Made by a program: the position numbers and the translations under genes. Below, in pieces: positions 59,864 through 64,000 of a stretch of DNA of 64,000 bases; within the stretch, counting starts at the first letter, position 1; each line of letters starts with the position of its first letter. Origin of the DNA: Lysobacter arseniciresistens ZS79 (lineage in GTDB: Bacteria; Pseudomonadota; Gammaproteobacteria; Xanthomonadales; Xanthomonadaceae); assembly GCF_000768335.1 (NCBI RefSeq), contig NZ_AVPT01000005.1:62001-126000 (forward strand), written 5' to 3'. The notes beneath the pieces were generated by a model that was not told the origin of the DNA, made no database searches, and was given only the letters and a program-made list of their open reading frames with translations.

Positions 59864-60760
59864 ATGACCTCCCCTGTCTCCGAGTTGATCGACCTGCTCT
59901 CGCTGGAACGCCTCGAGGACAACCTGTTCCGCGGCCAGAGCCGCGACATCGGCACCAAGTACGTGTTCGGCGGGCAGGTACTCGGGCAGGCGCTGTCGGC
60001 CGCGCAGTGCACGCTGAAGGAAGCCCGCACCGCGCACTCGCTGCACGCCTACTTCCTCAAGGCCGGCGACATCGCCGCGCCGGTGGTCTACCAGGTCGAC
60101 CGCACCCGCGACGGCGGCAGCTTCTCGGTGCGCCGGGTGACGGCGATCCAGCACGGCGGGCCGATCTTCTTCCTCGCCGCGTCGTTCCAGAAGGACGAGG
60201 ACGGCGCCGAGCACCAGCTGTCGATGCCCGAGGTGCCGCAGCCGGAAGACATCGAGCCCGGCCACCCGGTGCCGCCGGACGTGATGGCGACGCTGCCGGA
60301 CAAGGTCCAGCGCTGGCTGTCGAAGAAGGGCCCGTTCGAGTTCCGCCACGTCTACCCGCGCGACGAACTCAAGCCGCCCAAGCGCCCGCCCTACCAGCAG
60401 GTCTGGTTCCGCCTGAGCGAGCGCGTCGGCGACGCGCCGGAGCTGCACCGCGCCCTGCTCGCGTACGCCTCCGACTTCCACCTGCTGGGCACGGCGACCT
60501 TCCCGCACGGCATCAGCTACTACCAGCCGAACGTGCAGATGGCCTCGCTCGACCACGCGCTGTGGTTCCACCGCCCGTTCCGCGCCGACGACTGGCTGCT
60601 GTACTCGATCGACAGCCCCAGCGCGCAGGGCTCGCGCGGGCTGGCCCGCGGCATGATCTACGACCGCCACGGCCACCTCGTCGCCAGCACCGCGCAGGAA
60701 GGCCTGATCCGGGTGGTCAAGGACGCCGCCGCGGCCGGCCACGTGCCCGCGCGCGGCTGA
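59864..60760 (+). CDS. tesB: Acyl-CoA thioesterase II
   Basis: TesB hydrolyses medium- and long-chain acyl-CoA. The 298-residue double-hotdog protein has the typical start LSLERLEDNLFRGQSRD, VFGGQVLGQAL, SLHAYFLKAGD in the first half, and ASDFHLLGTA and SLDHALWFHRPFRADDWLLY with the catalytic Asp and Thr/Gln region in the second. Length is as in E. coli (286). The next gene starts 1 base after its stop. Confidence 0.95.
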   Translation: MTSPVSELIDLLSLERLEDNLFRGQSRDIGTKYVFGGQVLGQALSAAQCTLKEARTAHSLHAYFLKAGDIAAPVVYQVDRTRDGGSFSVRRVTAIQHGGPIFFLAASFQKDEDGAEHQLSMPEVPQPEDIEPGHPVPPDVMATLPDKVQRWLSKKGPFEFRHVYPRDELKPPKRPPYQQVWFRLSERVGDAPELHRALLAYASDFHLLGTATFPHGISYYQPNVQMASLDHALWFHRPFRADDWLLYSIDSPSAQGSRGLARGMIYDRHGHLVASTAQEGLIRVVKDAAAAGHVPARG

Positions 60761-60761
60761 C

Positions 60762-61619
60762 ATGCGCAAGGTCTTCAGCAGCCGCCGGCTCGAGAACGTC
60801 GAGGGCGTCGCCAGGCTGCTGCGCGATGCGGGCATCGAGGTGCGCATCACCGACGGCCGCTCCTACAAGGGCAACCGCCGCGGCAACTTCAGCTACAGCG
60901 ACGCCTCCGGCCCGACCCCGGCGGTGTGGGTGGTGCGCTCGGACCAGCAGGTTCCCGCGCGCGAACTGCTGCGCGACGCCGGCCTGATCGACACCACCCG
61001 CGGCGAGGGCGGCTACCTCGGCGCGACCTTCCGCGAGCGCCCGGCGCAGGACGCCGGCGGTCGCAGCCCGGCACAGAAGCGCATGCTGCGGATCAAGGTC
61101 GGGCTGATCCTGGTGGCGGTGGCGATCGCCGGGGTGGCGATGATGCGCGGGATCGAGCTGCCGGCGCCGAGCGCCGCGCCGGTGCGGGAACTGGCCAGCC
61201 CGCCGTTCGACGGCACGACCGCCCCGACCCTGCTGCCGGTCGCCCTGGCGGTGCTCGAAAACGAGCTGGGCGAGGTCGACACGCCGGTGGCCTGCCTCGG
61301 CGTGGACGGCACCGATGCATCGATCCGGCTGATCGAATCGCTGCAGCGCGACGGGCTGAGGCTGGTGCAGGCCTCCGCCTGCGTCGAGGAGGCCGACGAG
61401 GCGCGTGGCAGCCACCACCGCGGTTCCGGCGCCGAGGCGATGATCGTCCGGGTCGGGACGTTCCGGCCGTCCGCGCCGGACCGCGGCACCATCGAGTACA
61501 GCGCCTACCACCACCGGCTGTGGGCCAGCTACAAGACGCTGGAGGTCGCCCGGGTCGACGACGAGTGGCAGGTGGTCGACGTGGTCCGCCACGTGCGCAG
61601 CCGCGGCGTCGCGTTCTGA
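60762..61619 (+). CDS. 'Pathogenicity-like' membrane protein of unknown function
   Basis: The 285-residue protein has an N-terminal domain of about 75 residues (MRKVFSSRRLENVEGVARLL, WVVRSDQQVPARELL) that resembles DUF2007-type putative signal-transducing modules. A linker and one transmembrane helix follow (about 113-130, LILVAVAIAGVAMM), then a periplasmic C-terminal domain of about 150 residues with CLGVDGTDASIRLIESL. Similar proteins in Xanthomonas are labelled pathogenicity-like without proven function. It starts right behind tesB and is probably in the same transcript. Confidence 0.75.
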   Translation: MRKVFSSRRLENVEGVARLLRDAGIEVRITDGRSYKGNRRGNFSYSDASGPTPAVWVVRSDQQVPARELLRDAGLIDTTRGEGGYLGATFRERPAQDAGGRSPAQKRMLRIKVGLILVAVAIAGVAMMRGIELPAPSAAPVRELASPPFDGTTAPTLLPVALAVLENELGEVDTPVACLGVDGTDASIRLIESLQRDGLRLVQASACVEEADEARGSHHRGSGAEAMIVRVGTFRPSAPDRGTIEYSAYHHRLWASYKTLEVARVDDEWQVVDVVRHVRSRGVAF

Positions 61620-61785
61620 AGTCACATTCGCGGCGGGCGCGCGTCTGGGTGGATAACACCCCGGAGCCGCCGATGCCGACGTACCGCCACGACCAGCACC
61701 CGCCTGCCCCGGCCGCCCGGCCGGCGTACGATCACGCCATGGCCGCGACCGCCCGACCGACCGCCAGCCACCCCGGGGCACCGCG

Positions 61786-62946
61786 ATGAGCGACGCCCAC
61801 GTCGCCGCGTCGCCGCTCGAACAGCTGGTCGCCGGCCACCTCGACGCCGCCGCCGGTGGCGACCGCGATGCCTACGGCCGCATCGTCGCCGCCTGCCAGA
61901 ACCCGATCACCGCGATCGCGCTGGCGATCGTCCGCGACGTGCCGGCCAGCGAGGACATCGCCCAGGAAGCCTTCCTGAGCGCCTGGCAGAACCTGCGCCG
62001 GCTGCAGAACCCGGCCAGCTTCCTGCCATGGCTGCGGCAGATCACCCGCAACCTCGCGCGCGACCACCTGCGCGCCCGCCGGCGCCGCCCGCGCGAGGTC
62101 GAGGACGCCGACGCGCTGATCGAATCCGCCGCCGACCCGCAGCCCGGTCCGCTGGGCCGGCTGGCCGGCAGCGAGCGCGAGGCGGTCGCGGCCGAGCTGA
62201 TCTCGGCGTTGCCCGACGACAGCCGCGAGGTCCTGCTGCTGTACTACCGCGAAGGCCAGAGCTCGCAGCAGGTGGCAACGCTGCTCGGGCTCAGCGATGC
62301 GGCGGTGCGCAAGCGGCTGTCGCGCGCGCGCCAGTGCGTACGGGCCGACCTGCTGGAACGCTTCGGCGAGTTCGCCCGCGGCTCGGCGCCGTCGGTCGGG
62401 TTCACCGCGATGGTTGCCGGCGCGCTGGCGGTCGCAAGCCCGCCGGCGGCCACCGCGAGTGTGCTCGGCGGCACGCTCGCCATCGGCGGCGCCAAGACGC
62501 TCGGCAAGGTGGTCGCGGGCTCGGCCGGCGGCCTCGGGCTGGGGCTGGCCGGCGCGTTCGCCGGGATCTACCTCGGGCTGCGCTCGCAGCTCAAGGGCGC
62601 GATCGACGAGGCCGAGCGGGTCGCGCTGGTCCGCAACGCGGTGGTCTCGGGCCTGGCGTCAGTCGGGTTCATGGCCAGCCTGCTGCTGATCGCCTGGCTG
62701 GATGACGGCTGGGTGTTGCCGGTGCTGGCGACGCTCGTGTTCATGGGCATCGTGTTCCACAAGTCGATGGTCGTGCTGCCGCGCATCCTCGCCCGGCGCC
62801 ACGCACTGGAGGCGCAGCGCGACCCGGTGGGCGCGGCGCGGCGCCGGCGGCGTGAGCGCATCAACTGCTGGATTGGCGGCATCGTCGGTTTCGGCTGCGG
62901 CGTGGGCGGCCTGATCGTCGGCCTGGTCAGCTCGGGGCGGCTGTGA
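61786..62946 (+). CDS. ECF-type sigma factor fused to a C-terminal membrane domain
   Basis: The 386-residue protein starts as an ECF sigma factor: region 2 at about 20-95 (DIAQEAFLSAWQNLRRL, FLPWLRQITRNLARDHLR) and region 4 at about 135-190 (LPDDSREVLLLYYREGQSS, SDAAVRKRLSRARQ). From about 203 to the end it has four or five hydrophobic helices (near 203-225, 243-265, 285-304, 308-328 and 362-381) split by a charged stretch (RRRRRERIN). No anti-sigma gene lies nearby. The fusion may tether or control the sigma factor at the membrane. The stop overlaps the next small gene (GTGA). Confidence 0.82.
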   Translation: MSDAHVAASPLEQLVAGHLDAAAGGDRDAYGRIVAACQNPITAIALAIVRDVPASEDIAQEAFLSAWQNLRRLQNPASFLPWLRQITRNLARDHLRARRRRPREVEDADALIESAADPQPGPLGRLAGSEREAVAAELISALPDDSREVLLLYYREGQSSQQVATLLGLSDAAVRKRLSRARQCVRADLLERFGEFARGSAPSVGFTAMVAGALAVASPPAATASVLGGTLAIGGAKTLGKVVAGSAGGLGLGLAGAFAGIYLGLRSQLKGAIDEAERVALVRNAVVSGLASVGFMASLLLIAWLDDGWVLPVLATLVFMGIVFHKSMVVLPRILARRHALEAQRDPVGAARRRRRERINCWIGGIVGFGCGVGGLIVGLVSSGRL

Positions 62947-63158
62947 ACGGCGCGGCCGTCCGCTACTGGTTCCGGCGCTGCGGCCTCGTGCTGGTGATCG
63001 TAGCGGTGGCGCTGGCCGGGGTTCAGTGGCTGCGCGAGGGGCGGGTCGACTGGGGCGGGGTGCTGTTCTGGAGCGCCCTGCCGGCGGTGCTGGCGGCGTC
63101 GATCAACACCTGGTGGCTGCGCCGCCGCGGCTGCAGGCTGCCGCGCCGCCGCGACTGA
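62943..63158 (+). CDS. Small two-helix membrane protein
   Basis: The 71-residue protein has two hydrophobic helices (about 11-26, CGLVLVIVAVALAGVQ, and 38-56, GVLFWSALPAVLAASIN) and a very basic tail (RRRGCRLPRRRD). It starts with GTG overlapping the stop of the sigma-membrane fusion, so translation is coupled. It may be a partner of that protein; there is no known family I recognise. Confidence 0.65.
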   Translation: MNGAAVRYWFRRCGLVLVIVAVALAGVQWLREGRVDWGGVLFWSALPAVLAASINTWWLRRRGCRLPRRRD

Positions 63159-63161
63159 AAC

Positions 63162-63193
63162 AAAAAGGCCCGCGCGATGACGCCGCGCGGGCC
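63162..63193 (-). terminator. Terminator after the EF-hand gene
   Basis: Read on the minus strand: AGGCCCGCGCGGCG, small loop, CGCGCGGGCC, then TTTTTG. Confidence 0.85.
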
Positions 63194-63216
63194 TCCCCCT
63201 TCCGGTGTGGCGACGG

Positions 63217-63762
63217 TCAGCGACCGCGCGCCGGCATCATGTCGGTCGGCCGCAGGAAGCCGTCGCGGTCCTCGTCCATGAACGCGAAGGACTTCGCCAT
63301 GCGCGGCATCGCGGCCTCGACCTCGGCGCGGCTGAGCTTGCCGTCGCCGTCGCCGTCGGCCTCGCTGAAGCGCTGCTGCATCTTCGCGCGGCGCTCGGCG
63401 GCGCGCTCGGTGCGCATGCGCTCGGCGGCGGCCATCAGTTCGCTGCGGACGAGGTAGCCGTCGCGGTTGCGGTCGATCCCGTCGAAGCGGTCGGCGAAGC
63501 GCTTGCTCTCGCCGGCCTCGACCTTGCTGATGCGGCCGTCGGCGTCGGTGTCCAGCCGCAGCACGTGGTGCATGCCGCCGCCGTGGCCGCGCCGCTGGTG
63601 GCGCCTGTGGTGCAGGTCGCCGGCGTCGTGCGCGCCCGTGTGGTGCCTGGCGCGGTTCGCCTCGCCGGCGGTGGTGTCGGTCTGCGGGGACGGCGCGGCC
63701 ACGGCGGCGCCCATCATCAGCACGGCCGCGATCGCGGCGGTCAGGAAGGTGTAACGGTTCAT
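63217..63762 (-). CDS. Exported EF-hand calcium-binding protein
   Basis: The 181-residue protein has a signal peptide (about 1-23), a His-rich linker (about 40-66, many HH pairs) and four EF-hand loops: Asp71-Glu82, Asp97-Glu108, Asp136-Glu147 and Asp163-Asp174, each with DxDxDG-type text. It probably binds Ca2+ in the periplasm; the His-rich segment could bind Zn2+, Ni2+ or Cu2+. No enzyme domain is present. It is transcribed alone, with its own terminator. Confidence 0.85.
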   Translation of the reverse strand: MNRYTFLTAAIAAVLMMGAAVAAPSPQTDTTAGEANRARHHTGAHDAGDLHHRRHQRRGHGGGMHHVLRLDTDADGRISKVEAGESKRFADRFDGIDRNRDGYLVRSELMAAAERMRTERAAERRAKMQQRFSEADGDGDGKLSRAEVEAAMPRMAKSFAFMDEDRDGFLRPTDMMPARGR

Positions 63763-63893
63763 CCACGGTCTCCGGTGCGGACGCGGCGTGCGTCGTTGCG
63801 GAGGGAAACGCCCGGGGTGCGCATCAGTTGACAGCCGGCGCGGTGTGTTCAGCAGGTGGACAGCGCGAACCGGCGCGGCGCTATGCTCGCGCC

Positions 63894-64000
63894 ATGGGCA
63901 CCGACCCCCGCCAGGACACCGACGACCTCCGCCTGTTCCACACCGGCGAACACCCGTGCGGCTACTGGCCCGAGCGTCCCGCGCGCGACCTGGTGCTGGA
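63894..64000 (+). CDS. bpt: Aspartate/glutamate leucyltransferase Bpt (partial, 5' end only)
   Basis: The visible 35 codons read [20 protein letters not shown], then [15 protein letters not shown], the N-terminus of the bacterial leucyl/arginyl-tRNA-protein transferase family. The CGYW Cys belongs to the conserved N-terminal Cys set. The enzyme adds Leu to proteins with N-terminal Asp or Glu, making them ClpS-ClpAP substrates. The rest lies beyond the window. Confidence 0.88.
   Translation, partial: MGTDPRQDTDDLRLFHTGEHPCGYWPERPARDLVL

Overview
The window is a gene-dense, very GC-rich stretch of gammaproteobacterial chromosome made almost entirely of housekeeping genes. The gene content (kdkA, a DUF6165 protein, an IDH3-type NAD isocitrate dehydrogenase, a Xanthomonas-type 'pathogenicity-like' protein) and the blocks tig-clpP-clpX-lon-hupB-tRNA(Val)-tRNA(Asp)x2-ppiD and dnaX-ybaB-recR point to the Xanthomonadaceae, probably a Lysobacter or Luteimonas relative. 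This placement is inferred from gene content, not from a search. There are no insertion sequences, prophage genes, integrases, CRISPR arrays or recognisable secondary-metabolite clusters. No gap between genes exceeds about 300 bases.

Layout. 1-6.1 kb (minus strand): lptE-holA-nadD-rsfS and dnaX-ybaB-recR-HIT. 6.2-9.8 kb: tRNA-Ser(GGA) with the SRP RNA, an MBL-fold hydrolase, the Kdo kinase kdkA, a divergent heptosyltransferase-like GT9, a DUF6165 gene and tRNA-Ser(CGA). 10-15.5 kb: a PP2C phosphatase, then dnaQ-rnhA-yafS-like facing gloB-mltD (the E. coli neighbourhood is conserved), and fabI. 15.5-25.7 kb: the protein-quality-control block (ppiD, hupB, lon, clpX, clpP, tig) threaded with eight tRNA genes. 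25.8-30 kb: a Bax-inhibitor-1/YccA protein, an NhaC-type antiporter, isocitrate dehydrogenase, and grxC with an AhpD-like partner. 30.3-39.6 kb (plus strand): bepA, then phoB-phoR-ppk1-ppx followed by a GT4 glycosyltransferase and a PAP2 phosphatase. 39.6-43.9 kb (minus strand): creB-creC-creD and a GNAT gene. 44-50 kb: rlmJ, the periplasmic-glucan genes opgD-opgH, a CDF transporter and a second GNAT. 50-59 kb: mfd, three small exported proteins, pirin, rlmKL and a YqiA-like esterase. 59-64 kb: an Amidase_2 protein, tesB, a membrane protein of unknown role, an ECF sigma factor fused to a membrane domain with a small membrane partner, an EF-hand protein, and the start of bpt.

How the genes work together. 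The clearest units are proteostasis (trigger factor, ClpXP, Lon, PpiD, with a sigma-32-like promoter before lon); phosphate and polyphosphate handling (PhoBR, Ppk1, Ppx, with a candidate Pho box before phoB); envelope work (LptE, BepA, KdkA, GT9, OpgD/OpgH, MltD, amidase, CreBCD with a candidate CreB site before creD); and replication or repair (HolA, DnaX, DnaQ, RecR, RNase HI, Mfd).

The most interesting inferences are two. First, the GT4 and PAP2 genes behind phoBR-ppk1-ppx may form a phosphate-starvation lipid-remodelling unit. Second, the membrane-tethered ECF sigma factor has a translationally coupled small membrane protein. Both come from sequence and context only.
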